This document shows positions 23,974 to 34,401 of a stretch of DNA of 64,000 nt, piece by piece. This stretch comes from Stachybotrys elegans (lineage: Eukaryota > Ascomycota > Sordariomycetes > Hypocreales > Stachybotryaceae): positions 930,001-994,000 of the forward strand of contig JAGPNK010000005.1 of NCBI GenBank assembly GCA_020746835.1. The letters run 5' to 3'. The translations under genes were made by a program, and so were the position numbers. The notes beneath the pieces are model-generated. The model saw nothing but the letters and a program-made list of their open reading frames with translations. It was not told where the DNA came from and did not search any database. The first letter of the stretch is position 1. The number at the start of each line of letters is the position of its first letter.

Positions 23974-24254
23974 AACTACCAATGAGCGGAGGTTCCAATG
24001 GTTATATATGCGGCTTATTAGGAATGGACACGTCGGCAGGTTAGGGATGGATTGGGTCACATGTTGTAGACAGGCTGGCTTGCACAGTTCATGGCGTTTG
24101 AGATGGCTGCAGCCAGAAGGAGGAAAGATTCCTAGGAGCATAGACACTTAGGCGGATTAATACCCATGCAGGATAGAACAGGATCATTGCATTCTTCCAA
24201 TCATCTATCATTCAAGTCATATACATCAGGTGTCTGATTCATGCAGAAAGCTCT

Positions 24255-24964
24255 CTATGCCCCCTTGTACTGGTACTTGAGAGCGGATAGCTCCTTTTCC
24301 GGATCCACGCTGCCCATAATGACATCGGCCACAAGGACAACAACATATACCAGAGCAGGCAGGTTTCCTAGCCCGATCCAGCCGAAGGCAGCCGTCGCTT
24401 CACGGCCAGCAACCAGCCCCATCAAGCCCACTAGAAGAACGAGGGCTAAGTTCAAGTAAGGCAGGTAGGTCTGGAGCGGCGAGGAAGAAACAATGGGCAT
24501 GTGCTGAAGCAAGTTCACAGCATCAGCTGTGGCCTGGCCAACGTCGCCCCGCCGAATCCAAGCGTCAAGCGGCGCTATTCCCGTACAGCCCGGCGGCTGG
24601 ACATGCAGGAGATATGCGGTGGACAGCAGCGATGTGAGCGCGAGGAGGGCGAAGAGCGACGTGGACGGGTGCAAGAGGGAGGGGACGTAGGCGATGGTGG
24701 TGAGCAGCGGGAAGGCGAGGAGCAGACGGCGGAACTGGGCGTCACGGGCGGCGTTGTCGGCGGCGAGGCGCTCTATGAAGCGGTCCTGCTCTGGAGGGGG
24801 GAGGTGTGAGCTTTGGACAAGGAGGAAATTTGTGCGTGCGCATGACTGGCGAGCTTCTTACCTTCTTCGTCCATGACTTCTTGGTCAGAGTCGTTGTCGG
24901 CGCCGGTATCGTCAGGGTAGCGGAAGGTTCTCCGAAGACGAGATGTGGTGTTTCCCACGTCCAT
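24255..24964 (-). CDS. Conserved-looking four-pass membrane protein of unknown function
   Basis: Two exons, 24964-24862 and 24790-24255, joined across a 71-nt intron (GTAAGA...CTCCAG), give 212 residues. The N-terminal ~35 residues are acidic (DDTGADNDSDQEVMDEE). After splicing, an amphipathic stretch EQDRFIERLAADNAARDAQF leads into hydrophobic segments LLLAFPLLTTIAYVPSL, SLFALLALTSLLSTAYLL, LPYLNLALVLLVGLMGLVAG and LPALVYVVVLVADVIMG. The C-terminus is short and cytoplasm-like (ELSALKYQYKGA). I do not recognise the family. It is convergent with PHO81 (281 bp between stops) and shares a ~340-bp divergent promoter with COA1. A second in-frame ATG lies upstream (about 25033), but the shorter start gives the more natural N-terminus. 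Confidence 0.78.
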
Positions 24965-25305
24965 GATTCCTCTATTTCCGGGTGAATGGGAGCCTGGATA
25001 TTTGTGTGTTGGGTGCGTCTGGTTGGCAAGCAATCATGAACCTCTTGTAGGTGGGCAGGCAAGTATGACGCCAGTGCCTTGACAGGGCCTGGAAGCTTTG
25101 CGCAGATGCTGTGCCCGTGGGAGTGGAGGGTCCTGTCCCTTTTTAGTGGGGGACCAGCCAACCCCTGTCGCGCCATGTTCGATCACGGTTCTAGGGACAT
25201 TTTCGGAAGCGGGTTTGCAAATTCACCTGATTAGCATCCCAACAACGACCCATTACGAACCGACGTCCTTCTCCGGAATTGACGACTCCGACAAGAAAAA
25301 AGGAT
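24965..25305. promoter_or_regulatory. Divergent promoter between the four-pass protein and COA1
   Basis: About 340 bp separate the two opposed start codons, so both genes must draw on it for at least their leaders. No specific operator recognised. Confidence 0.45.
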
Positions 25306-26084
25306 ATGCTATCGCGAGTGCTGCTACGGCGGAGGCTGCCTGCTCAGCTCAAGGGCCGGGGTTTCCAGAGACGATGGATCAGTCCTGCACCGAGGCCGGG
25401 AGACGGTCCGCTCATGTCCAGGCGGGCTGATCGCGAACTACCAGGTAAACCCCCCTCAGAATCTATTAGCGACTCTTTGGACGGCATGAGGAAGAGGAGG
25501 AGGAGGAGGAGGAGAACAGTGCTCAATGGCAGCCGAATTGAATTGTTGAAGAAACCATGGAATCAGACCATATGCTAACGGGTGCATTTGCAACAGACAT
25601 CAAGCAGCTCAAATACTCGCTCCGCACCACCCTCCCCATCTTCTTCGTCGTCGTGGCCGCCTGCTCCGTCGCGATCCTCAACTACCAGACGGCCTCGTCG
25701 CCCGTCGTGTCGGCGACGCTCTTCGCGCTGCGGACGTCGCCCAAGGCGCGGGCGGTGCTGGGCGACGAGATCTACTTCAAGAGCCTGATGCCGTGGATCG
25801 GCGGCGAGATCAACCAGCTGGCGGGCCGCATCAACGTGCACTTCTCGGTCCGCGGCACGCGCGGCACGGGCGTCATGCGCTTCTCCAGCAGCAGGCCGAC
25901 CAGCAAGGGCCTCTGGGAGACGTCCGAGTGGAGCCTGCGCTCCGACGACGGCCAGGTCGTCGATTTGCTCGAGGGCGCGGCGGATCCCTTCATGGGCTTG
26001 CTCAACGATGAGGCCAGCCTGCCGCAGCTGGAGGAGGATTTGGCCACGAGGGGCTTCAGGCAGCAGGGTGGCTACAACAGGTAA
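25306..26084 (+). CDS. COA1: Cytochrome c oxidase assembly factor Coa1
   Basis: Exons 25306-25444 and 25597-26084, joined over a 152-nt intron with a GCTAAC branch, give 208 residues. The first exon is a classical mitochondrial presequence, rich in Arg and Leu with no acidic residues near the start (MLSRVLLRRRLPAQLKGRGF). The second exon starts DIKQLKYSLRTTLPIF, then a single membrane helix (about 58-75) and the Coa1 domain with LGDEIYFKSLMPWIGGEIN, a repeatedly conserved stretch in this family (Coa1/Tim21-like fold, PF08695). Coa1 sits in the inner membrane and helps Shy1/Surf1 mature newly made Cox1. Exon 2 has strongly G/C-biased third positions. It is convergent with the uL3m gene. Confidence 0.92.
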
Positions 26085-26420
26085 TGGGAATGTGGAACCA
26101 GAGGGAGGTGCCGAACTGGTATCGGGGAGGGCATGAAGATGGTGCAAACATCATCAGACTACTCGATTACCGAGGAAAGGGACATGCATAGGGATGGGCC
26201 CAATGTCCTCCCAGGATGAAGCCAGTCTGTATCATGGGACAGAGGAATGGCATAAAATGCATGAGCTGTACAGATAGATGGATCTCAGGTGTTTGTGTGT
26301 ACATATGTATAATACAAAAGTCCGCTTTACTCCTCCTTTATATCCCGCGCAGAGTGTCTCTTGAACTCTGGTAGAGCATCCTTTATCCCCGCCACACCAA
26401 CCCCCCCAGAGGTTTTATTC
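26085..26420. other. Convergent 3' region between COA1 and uL3m
   Basis: Short intergenic stretch holding the two 3' ends. No further feature seen. Confidence 0.6.
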
Positions 26421-27421
26421 TTACAATTCGGCCTGCATCTGACGCCTCGCCTTCATCTCCATGTGGGTGACGCGCGCCGCCTGCAGCTTCTCCTCGGCGT
26501 CGGGGTGCTTCTCGAGCAGCTCATTGAGGGCCTTCTCGCGGAAGGGCTGGGGGGTGCCTTGCGCTTCTTGGCGTCTTGCAGCTGGACGAGGCGACCCTTG
26601 GGGCCGGCGATGGGGCCGCTGACGAGGATGGTGCCCAGCTCATTGTCCACGCGCATGATCTTGAGGTTCTGGACCGTCACGAACTCGTTGCCCATGCGGC
26701 CGGGCATCTTCTTGCCCGGCAGCACACGGCTACCACCACCCTGCGAGGGACCGACGGATCCAATGGTCCTGTGGTTCTTGGAGTTACCGTGCGAGGCCTC
26801 CTGACCGGCGAAGCCGTGGCGCTTCATACCACCGGCGAAGCCCATGCCTCGCGACTTGGAGCGCACGTCGACGTATTGGCCCAACTTGAACCAGTCGGGT
26901 CGCAGCTGGACGCCGACGGGCAGCAGGCCGTCCTGGTTTCGGACCTTGAACTCGACGAGGTCCGTCTTGGGGGCGATGCCCTTGGCCTCGTAGTAGCCCA
27001 GCATCGGGCTGGTGACGTTCTTGGCGGGGCGGGCGCCGATGCCGACCTGGACGGCCCAGTAGCCGTGGCTCTCGCGCGTCTTGTTGGCGACGACCTGGAC
27101 CTGGTCGACCTGCAGGACGGTGCAGGGCACGCGGCGCTTGCCGTCAAAGAGGCTCGTCATGCCCTTCTTGGTGGCGAGGATACCGGTGCGTAGGGGGGTC
27201 GTGTTCTCGCGGCGCTTGAGGGCGGCGGCGGGGCCCGTCGTCGGCGTGGGGAGACCGGCGTTGACCTGGTTGAACCGCCTGTGCTTCGATCGTGGAGGAG
27301 CCGTGGACCAGCCGTACTTGACGCCGCGCTGGGGAATCAGAGGAAGCAGCAGAGGGCGGGCGGATTCGGGGCGCGCGCAGGCTCGTGGCAGAGCCAGGCG
27401 GATGGGTAGACGGGCGACCAT
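26421..27421 (-). CDS. MRPL9: Mitochondrial large-subunit ribosomal protein uL3m, with an apparent frameshift near the 3' end
   Basis: The frame from ATG 27421 starts with a mitochondrial presequence rich in Arg and Leu and lacking acidic residues early on, then carries the uL3 signature: TGILATKKGMTSLFDGKR, GMKRHGFAGQEASHGN, HRTIGSVGPSQGGGSRVLPG and KKMPGRMGNEFVTVQNLKI. It binds 21S-type rRNA near the peptidyl-transferase centre. In the uninterrupted frame the protein changes at a run of six C (plus-strand G at 26549-26554) into an Arg/Ser-rich tail ending at 26453. The frame one base away instead gives an acidic helical tail beginning QPFREKALNELLEKHP and ending at a TAA at 26421-26423, which is what uL3m orthologues look like. 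One extra base in the run would restore it (333 residues versus 322). No intron signal explains the shift. Confidence 0.88.
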
Positions 27422-27886
27422 GGTTGCTGTTGCTGGGAGGTCTGGTCGAGCCGACCTTTGGGGAAGATGCAAGGCCGCTGTGATCTTCCCTGCTCCCAAT
27501 TGGCGGAGGAGGATGGGTGGTGGGAGGGAGAGAGGGAGGCAGTGTCGATGGGTTTGGTGATGGTGGACCGAAATTTTGAGAGCTGCACTTTGGAGGTATG
27601 CCGGAAAATTAGCGGCTGTCTGTCCTAAAGTTTGGGCTAGAGGCTGCAAGACCCCTGACGCTCAAGCAAGAGTGGATATGGTCTAGGGTAGTCTAACCGT
27701 CGAGGGCACAGATGAACAAAAGAAGGCAACAATGGAGTGCGGCATGCAGACTTCATGGGCCCAGGAGTTTCGATCTGGTTTGGTATAAAAAGTCTAAGAT
27801 AGGTATTGAGAGAGGGAGAGGGAAGTCATGGCTACAAGTTTCGAGACTCTGTCCCAGCCCCAGGCTCATCCCAACAGTCCCCTCCC
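27422..27886. other. Intergenic region upstream of uL3m and downstream of PITH gene
   Basis: Both neighbours are on the minus strand. The stretch holds the uL3m promoter and the 3' flank of the PITH gene. No other feature seen. Confidence 0.55.
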
Positions 27887-28630
27887 TCACAGATCCCGTG
27901 AGCCAGATCCAGCACTATCAATACCGAAGTTGTTCGCAAACCCGCTCGTTCCCTTGATCTTGTGATCGCCCGGGTTGGGCGCGGCTTCGTAGAGGATGTT
28001 TGTCGGCGCTCTTCCCAGGCGCATCCACTCGCCCCGGAAGCCAAGGTAGCTGATGCACGACGAGTCGTCGCCGTAGTTGTCCTCGAAGAAGAGAGTCAGC
28101 TGCTGCACGTTTCCGAACAGCCTGCGCTTGATGGGGATCTCCTGCACCTCGGACGTCTGCGAGAGCTCCAGCGTCTGCACGGGCGCGGCGTCCTCTATCG
28201 AGGAGAAGTCGAGACCTGCCTTGTTGATGTAGACGCGCAGGGTACGAGGTGCAGATGCCTGCTGCGAGGTGCGCAGCAGGATGGAGTGCAGCTTGACCTG
28301 CTCGGTAAACCTGCTCCGTGGTTAGTCGATATAGCACTTCACAAGGGTGGTTCAATGTACTTACGGAACAGTTATGATTAGCTGCTCATCTGCGTCGCTC
28401 TGCACTTCGGGCTGTGGCTGCATGCGCTCCGCCCAAGTCTTCTTGGTTATGGCCTTGCCAGAACCCGACACGGACTCATTGAAGGTCTCGATAAAGTCAA
28501 AGTTGATCTGGTCGTACAACGAGTACTGCAGGGCGGGCGTGATGTCGTCGGAGTGATCGTGCTCATGATGATGGTGGCCGTGGCCATCATGTCCGCCATG
28601 GGCGACGTGCTCGTCGTGGCAGTGAGACAT
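27887..28630 (-). CDS. PITH-domain protein (PITHD1 type)
   Basis: Exons 28630-28365 and 28310-27887 with a 54-nt intron (GTAAGT, CGACTAAC branch) give 229 residues. The N-terminus MSHCHDEHVAHGGHDGHGHH is extremely His-rich and may bind metal. It is followed by the PITH fold (DUF1000): SLYDQINFDFIETFNES, then across the junction LIITVPFTEQVKLHSILLR, LRVYINKAGLDFSSIEDA and SCISYLGFRGEWM. PITH domains occur in PITHD1 and at the C-terminus of thioredoxin-like TXNL1, which docks on the proteasome; this gene has no thioredoxin domain, so it is the stand-alone type. Its cellular role in fungi is not established. The Met at 28630 is chosen because the His-rich start is typical; a longer upstream frame (Met near 28660) looks like leader. 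Confidence 0.9.
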
Positions 28631-28949
28631 GGCTGCTCGTGCTGCTGCTACTGCTCTCACATTCAGCGTTGACTAGGCGCGTAGAAGAAGAACGTGGGAA
28701 TTGGAGATGATATATAGTCGAGGCGGGATGGTAGGTTTAGTGATGAGTGGTCTGGTGACGTCCAAGGTTTGTAAGTGAAAGTAAGGTTGTGAGTGGATCA
28801 CTGGAGATACAGTGAAAATAGTGGCAATGTCAATACTCGAACAGGATTTTCCCGGTATACAACAAATTCACACTCGCTGTGAAAAGACTTGTACCTCTTG
28901 TATTCTGAAAGGAAGGCGACGCCCAAATAAGATTTATCCTACATGCTAC
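28631..28949. other. Intergenic region between PITH gene and RRN6
   Basis: It holds the PITH promoter and the RRN6 3' flank, both minus strand. Nothing else seen. Confidence 0.55.
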
Positions 28950-31900
28950 TCATCGGAACCCGCTCTTCTTCTTCCCTTTCTTCACCTTTTTCCTGTCGCC
29001 AAAGGCGCCTCCCACCGGCTGGCTCATTGTTACCTGAGAGATGAAGGGTGCCTGGCTCTGCGATGACCTGGGAACAGCCTGACTGGACATGATCTGTGCA
29101 GGCCCTCCTGGAACCGGCATGGGCACCGGCAGCTGGCTGCTGCCGTCCATCTCGCTGGGAAACTCTCCGGCAGCCTGCCTCCGCCCCGACTTCGAAACGC
29201 CTCGGCCTGCTCTGTTTGGAAGCAGGTACTTATCGGCGTGAGCCTTCTTTTTGGCCTCGATTCGCTGCAGACGCTTCCTGGCTTCGTCAAATCGCTGGTC
29301 ATTGGCCGCTGCTACGCTGGAGATGTAGTTTTGGGTGCTGACGCCCGGTTCGCCCGGCCAGCGAGCGAGAAGGTCTGACTGCTTGGTTGCCCCGAGGCTG
29401 CCTGGGCGTAGAGATGGCGCAAGCAGCTGAAGTCGCTGGAAGGCGCCGTCTTCCGGCAAGGTGTCTGCGGAGCTTGAGGCAGGTGACGACGGGATGGCTG
29501 GAGTGCTCGCCGGTGATGATTTGATGTACATAGAGCTGGGTATTGTCTGCTGGCTGCTTGAGCCCTCCAACCCGGCGGCTTCCGAAGTCAATGATCCTAG
29601 GCTCGGCACCACGACGCTGCGCGTGGCTAGGAAAATGTGCTGGGAAAGCTCCACGATGGCGAGTACCGCTAGCCTCTGACTCTGCTCTGAGAGTTTACCC
29701 GCCAACGGATACAACCAAAGCTGGCAGAGGTACTGGTGGATGGACTGCACGGAATCCGCGGAATCATCTGGTATCCCCATATCTGCCTGGCTCACGAGCA
29801 GGTTGTCTTCCATCTCATCCACCAGAGTCTGGACGGTAGTATCCAGGTCACTCAGATGTTGGGGCAAATCCGTGGGCTCCGAGTCGCGAGATATCTGCAA
29901 CCTTCAGGTTGTTAGCCATATTTTTGATATAATGGGTGATTACATACCAAGTCGTGAGAGGCAACTTCCCCGTCTCAAAGCCACTTAGAAACAACGTTCG
30001 GATTTCACTCAGAAGTGGTGCCGAGACAGCGAGCAGTCTGCGGCTCTGCCGTGCAGCCAGAGACCGTTGCAATGCCAGACATACCCGGCCGACTTTCAGC
30101 ATGACGGGCCCTTCAATACGAGGAGTCTTGTAGTCCGCCGAAGCGAGGCGTTTTCTTCTCGGCTGATTGGGAAGCACCATGGTCTCCAGATCCACGTCGG
30201 CAAAACGATCAGGCACGACGAATGCTTTGCTGATTTGTTGCACAAAGCGTTTTCGCAGTTTTCTTATTCGTTGACTGTCGTCGTTTTCCACCCTGTCGGC
30301 AGGGCTTGTGGGAAGCGTGACTTGAACTGGAGCGTTGGTAAAGGAGGCGGAGATGCAGTAGCGGACGCTCAGGTCTTGGTATAGGAGGCTTCCCTGGTAA
30401 AAGCGAATATTCTCTTTCAAGTAAAACGACCCTGGACCCCCAGCAATACTGTCATCAAGCCGCGTTAGCCTGACTGGCTGAAATTTCAGAGCTTGAAGTC
30501 TGGCTGCTGAATCGTCCTTTTGGCTGGTAGGGAGGTCGATGATGTGACGGTGCCACTGAGGCAGCTTGGTCTTTCGACACTGCTCGAACCAGTATACGCC
30601 AATTTGCTTCCGCTTTGGCCCATAAATGTACAGCATGCAAGAGTCTGCGTTGTCTATGTCTGTCTGGCACAGAGACATCCGTATCGCCTTGCTACTTCCG
30701 AATATATGCGGACAAGCTGCGAGAACTTGGCCGTATTTCTGGTTTCGAGCTTTCCCACTCCTGGAGACAATATCTACCCAGTATATCCTCTGTGTCGTTA
30801 AAACAAAGACATGGTGCCTGTTTACGGGGCTGACTTGGATATCCAGGATGCGATCCTTGCTTCCCCTTTTTGAGGAAAGAAAATCGAGCAGCTGAAGAGG
30901 ATCGCCTGAATCCAGATCCGTAAGCCGTAGCTCCTCCATGCTCCAGGTAAGCATCAAAGAAATTCCTGCTATTTCATGGAATGTTCTTTCAGCATCCGCA
31001 GCCCGATCGCCCGATGGGGGCTCTGCCCCAATGATCAACACGCCGTATCTTTCAGCAGGATATCCGGGGAAGACCGGTAACTCGTCCAGCAAACCATGAG
31101 TAGCATGCCCCATCTTGACGAGAGTCGGACGAAGGGTATGCTTTCCAAGCTGTCTGTTGTGGCCCACAATATTCCAGACAGTCCAGTAGCCACACTCGTC
31201 GATAATGACCAGCTTTGGCGGCTGTTCGTATGATGGGGGGATAAAAGATACGTCTGAGTGCGCATTCCCACCGGTTTCGTGATGAGAAATGGTGACAAGT
31301 AGGTTGGGGTTTATGCGTGATGGTTGCTGCTCAGACAAGGCATTCGATATGCCTTTCGGTGCGACTGGAATGGTGTGATACTCTGGTTGCAAAAGCATGG
31401 TCGAGGTTTGTTTCTGAACAAGAAGCCAGCGCAACGTTTGCGCGGGAGAGTCGTAGGCGACGAACTTGATCTGGCATATCGACAGACCGTCGCTCTCCCA
31501 CAGTACCTGCTCCTCTGGATGTCGGGTCTCGATAACTGAGAGATTTAAGGCAACGTCCCGGTAATCCTCCCAGATCCAAAGAGATTTGTCCATTCTGGCA
31601 AGCCGTAAAAGCTGGCCAGACTCCCCAGTAGCCACAGCCAGAAGTCCTGCCACCGTCATCCTCGAATGCTGGGTTACATCCAGCATCTGGCCGAGGGCGA
31701 GTACGGGCCTGTCATCGTCCGAGTCCTCGCGTTTGAAGCGCTTGAGATCGTCTGCGAGGAAGTCCTGATAAGTGGCGCTGCCGATGGAGGCCTCCGGGTG
31801 AGCCTTGAGAAGCCACCTATTGTGCAGCCGGCGCTCTTGCCACACTCTTGATGGTGGATCAGGCAGAGCCGATGTAGATGGAGGGTACAGTTCGGCTGTT

Positions 31901-32100
31901 GCGCCTACTATCTGAAATCGTGGAGCTGAGAGTCATGTAAACACCTTGCCTACACCAGCTACGGAGTACCTCTTACCTGAGGAGACTTTGCGGCCGGTAT
32001 GAAGAGCGCCGACAGCTGAGCCAGGATGGCGAGAGGGAATGTATGTTAAGAGTCCGGCATTGCCTTCATCGCGGCCAACGACCCGCCGCTTGTCAGCCAT
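28950..32100 (-). CDS. RRN6: RNA polymerase I initiation factor Rrn6-like (core factor subunit)
   Basis: Three exons, 32100-31977, 31925-29948 and 29901-28950, total 1017 residues. Introns are 51 nt (GTAAGA...CTCTCAG) and 46 nt (GTATGT, GGCTAAC branch, AAG acceptor); both keep the frame, the second joining PLTT to WLQISRDSE. The N-terminal half has the Rrn6 WD-like region with VWQERRLHNRWLLKAHPEA, LVIIDECGYWTVWNIVG and the repeated strand pattern of a beta-propeller; the C-terminal half is helical. The protein ends in a Lys-rich, Gly-containing tail (DRKKVKKGKKKSGFR), as in Rrn6 orthologues. In yeast Rrn6 forms the core factor with Rrn7 and Rrn11 and recruits Pol I to the rDNA promoter in the nucleolus. 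It is divergent from SPC25 over 447 bp. Confidence 0.85.
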
Positions 32101-32547
32101 CTGCGTCGAATAAGACAATCCAGCGTTGATGTCTTATGGCCGTGGGCGGCATTATCCTTGCGGCTCTGGATCCAGGGACTGCGCGAGAGTTCAAAACATC
32201 TGTTTCCATCAAGAGCTCAAGTTGATTTAGTCAGAGATGCCATGAAGCGAGCCGGTGAGTTTGAACCGACTGCAAGATTGCTGGTGTTGAAGAAACTGCA
32301 CCTTACAGTTCAAGCGTTGAATCCCAGCCACATGTGGCGGCGCACCGCCACACAGGAGTCGGCCAAGCAACGCGTGGGTACCGTAAACAAACAGATCCCT
32401 GACGACTTTTGGACAGCCCACTATTACCATCACTGATTCCCATCCTTATACTCATCCATATCGTCGGGTACTGTTGTTGCGATAAACCAAAGACGCTCTC
32501 CCGAGATTCCAATCACTCAGTCGCAAGAAAAAAAAAGAACAAACAAA
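32101..32547. promoter_or_regulatory. Divergent promoter between RRN6 and SPC25
   Basis: It carries both 5' flanks. A short plus-strand frame at 32158-32436 has no domain and no partner exon and is not called. Confidence 0.5.
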
Positions 32548-33384
32548 ATGTCTACCTCCTTTGAGCCCTCGCTCTCCTCGAGCATCAGCCGGCAAACTCT
32601 TGCCCCGGCAGGCCCCTCAGTCGCCGACACTCTTCCCAACATCAACTTTGGCTTTGACGAGTTGCGCGATCGCATGGCCAAGTTCAGCGCCAAATTCGAT
32701 GCCTTTATCGAGCAGGGCCGCAAGCGAGTCCTGGAGGAGCGCAACCAATTCCGCATCAATGTCGCAGAGCTTCAAGGTAGGCGATACATCTCTCGGTCAC
32801 ATTACGAGGCTTATGGCTAACCACCTGTCGCAACAGAGGACCAGAGGATGAAGAAGAAGGATATTGAGATTGTCCACTCGAAGATGGCAGCGACCCAACA
32901 GACCATCGACAAGGAGGAAGCCGAGACACGAGAGATGGAAGCAGCCATCTCCTCCCTCGCCGCCCAACGGGACAACCACCTCGCGACACGAGACACCCTG
33001 AAAGCCCAGATTGCGCAGACGCAAGCCGAGATCGACTCGCGCCTCGCAGCGCAGCGCGCCCACGCCCAGCAGCAGGAGGCGCAGTCCCGCTTCAACGTGC
33101 CCGAGTTGGACTTTTGGATCTCGAACCTGTGCCTCAAGATCGAGGGCGCGGGCCAGGACGACCGCCTCAAGTTTGTATACACGCACATCGACGAGAAGAA
33201 CTGGGAGAGGGAAGCGTGGTTCGAGCTGGTGACGAGCTCGCGCGACTACGACGTCAAGCACTGCAGGCCGAAGCTCGAGCGGGAGAAGGTGGAGAGGGTG
33301 CTGGATAAGGTGAATGAGTCGCGGGAGCTTGTTGTGCTGTTGAAGGGGATGAGGGAACTGTTTGCGGAAGTGATGAAGGCGTAG
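32548..33384 (+). CDS. SPC25: Kinetochore protein Spc25 (Ndc80 complex)
   Basis: Exons 32548-32776 and 32837-33384 with a 60-nt intron (GTAGGC...CAACAG) give 258 residues, the usual length. A short Ser-rich start leads to INFGFDELRDRMAKFSAKFD, then a long coiled coil (about 60-165) rich in Glu, Gln and Arg. The C-terminal globular RWD-like domain starts at FNVPELDFWISNLCLKIEG and includes RLKFVYTHIDEKNWEREAWF. Spc25 pairs with Spc24 to anchor the Ndc80 complex to the inner kinetochore. The gene lies head to head with RRN6 and just upstream of MOZART1; all are core cell-biology genes, but I see nothing implying shared control. Confidence 0.92.
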
Positions 33385-33739
33385 AGGGGCGTATTTTCAT
33401 CTGAATTATGTGCATGTCGCACGGCGTTGGGGTTTGGGATGGTGGGAAGGTGAAGATGAATATCATGAATATAATGCCCATTCTGCACATTAGTATACCA
33501 TCTTTCTTCTCGTCACTTTTTCATTTCATTTTATTCTTTCGAATTTTATAGATCACTTATGCATGATCGTCCAACAAATAGACCTTCTCGTGCTGTGTGT
33601 GTCATTTGAGGTCGATCAACATTATATTTCCGCTTCATCTACGCGCTCTGGCGGCTTGGACCATCAACGCGTCCTCGCAACCCCGCCAAACCACGGCCAA
33701 CTTCGCCATTCCATCCCACACCTCCATCAAAAGACCAAC
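33385..33739. other. Intergenic region SPC25 to MOZART1
   Basis: It holds the SPC25 3' end and the MOZART1 promoter. Nothing else seen. Confidence 0.55.
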
Positions 33740-34066
33740 ATGCCCGGTAACGAGAAGCGCGCCGCGGCGCAGCAGGCCGTCGACATCCTGCACGAGGTTT
33801 CCACGCTCCTGGTATGGGCCCCGCACACGGTCGGACGCCTAGAAAACGAAGGAAGCTAACTCGCCCCAGAATTGCGAGCTGGACCGTAGGACACTGTCCA
33901 TCTGCATCTCCATGATCGAGTGCGGCGTCAATCCCGAGGCCCTGGCGGTACGTTGTCGTCGGCTGGAATACGCCCTTCTCGCGACTGATCTTTTGTGCAG
34001 CAGGTCATCAAGGAGCTCAGGCAGGAGGCCCAGCATGTGGACCAGCAGATTGCTTCTCGGCGTTGA
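33740..34066 (+). CDS. MZT1: MOZART1 homologue, gamma-tubulin complex small subunit
   Basis: Three small exons, 33740-33811, 33870-33947 and 34001-34066, give 71 residues, the normal size of MOZART1. Introns are 58 nt (GTATGG, GCTAAC branch) and 53 nt (GTACGT). The protein shows the family core: [19 protein letters not shown], then [20 protein letters not shown], then [20 protein letters not shown]1 binds the N-terminus of GCP3-type proteins and helps recruit gamma-tubulin complexes to spindle poles. The last intron ends in GCAGCAG, a tandem NAGNAG acceptor, so the Gln before VIKEL could be skipped. The gene is easily missed by ORF finders because no exon exceeds 26 codons. Confidence 0.93.
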
Positions 34067-34401
34067 AGGGCATCACAGTGCTGGTGATGAGATGCATGTA
34101 TGGAAATTGACACAACACGAGGCGATTTTGGCGTTTACATGGAGTTGCATAGACCGATTCATGAATTGTCATTACTGCATGCTCTTCCTGTACGCGCCTA
34201 TATATGTACCATATGTCTCCCAAGCCGGTAACCGCGGCCCCAATCCCATCCAAAGACCCATTTCCTGTTGCAGTTCATGTGCAGCTCCTTAAGAGCGAGT
34301 GTCAACCAACGCCGAAATCACGTTATACTAATCACAGACTCTCCGAAATCACCGTCCCATAGCTGCGTTTCTTCACGTGAACCGTTCAAAGGGCATACGG
34401 T
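34067..34401. other. Convergent 3' region between MOZART1 and CHY-RING gene
   Basis: It holds both 3' ends; no other feature seen. Confidence 0.55.
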
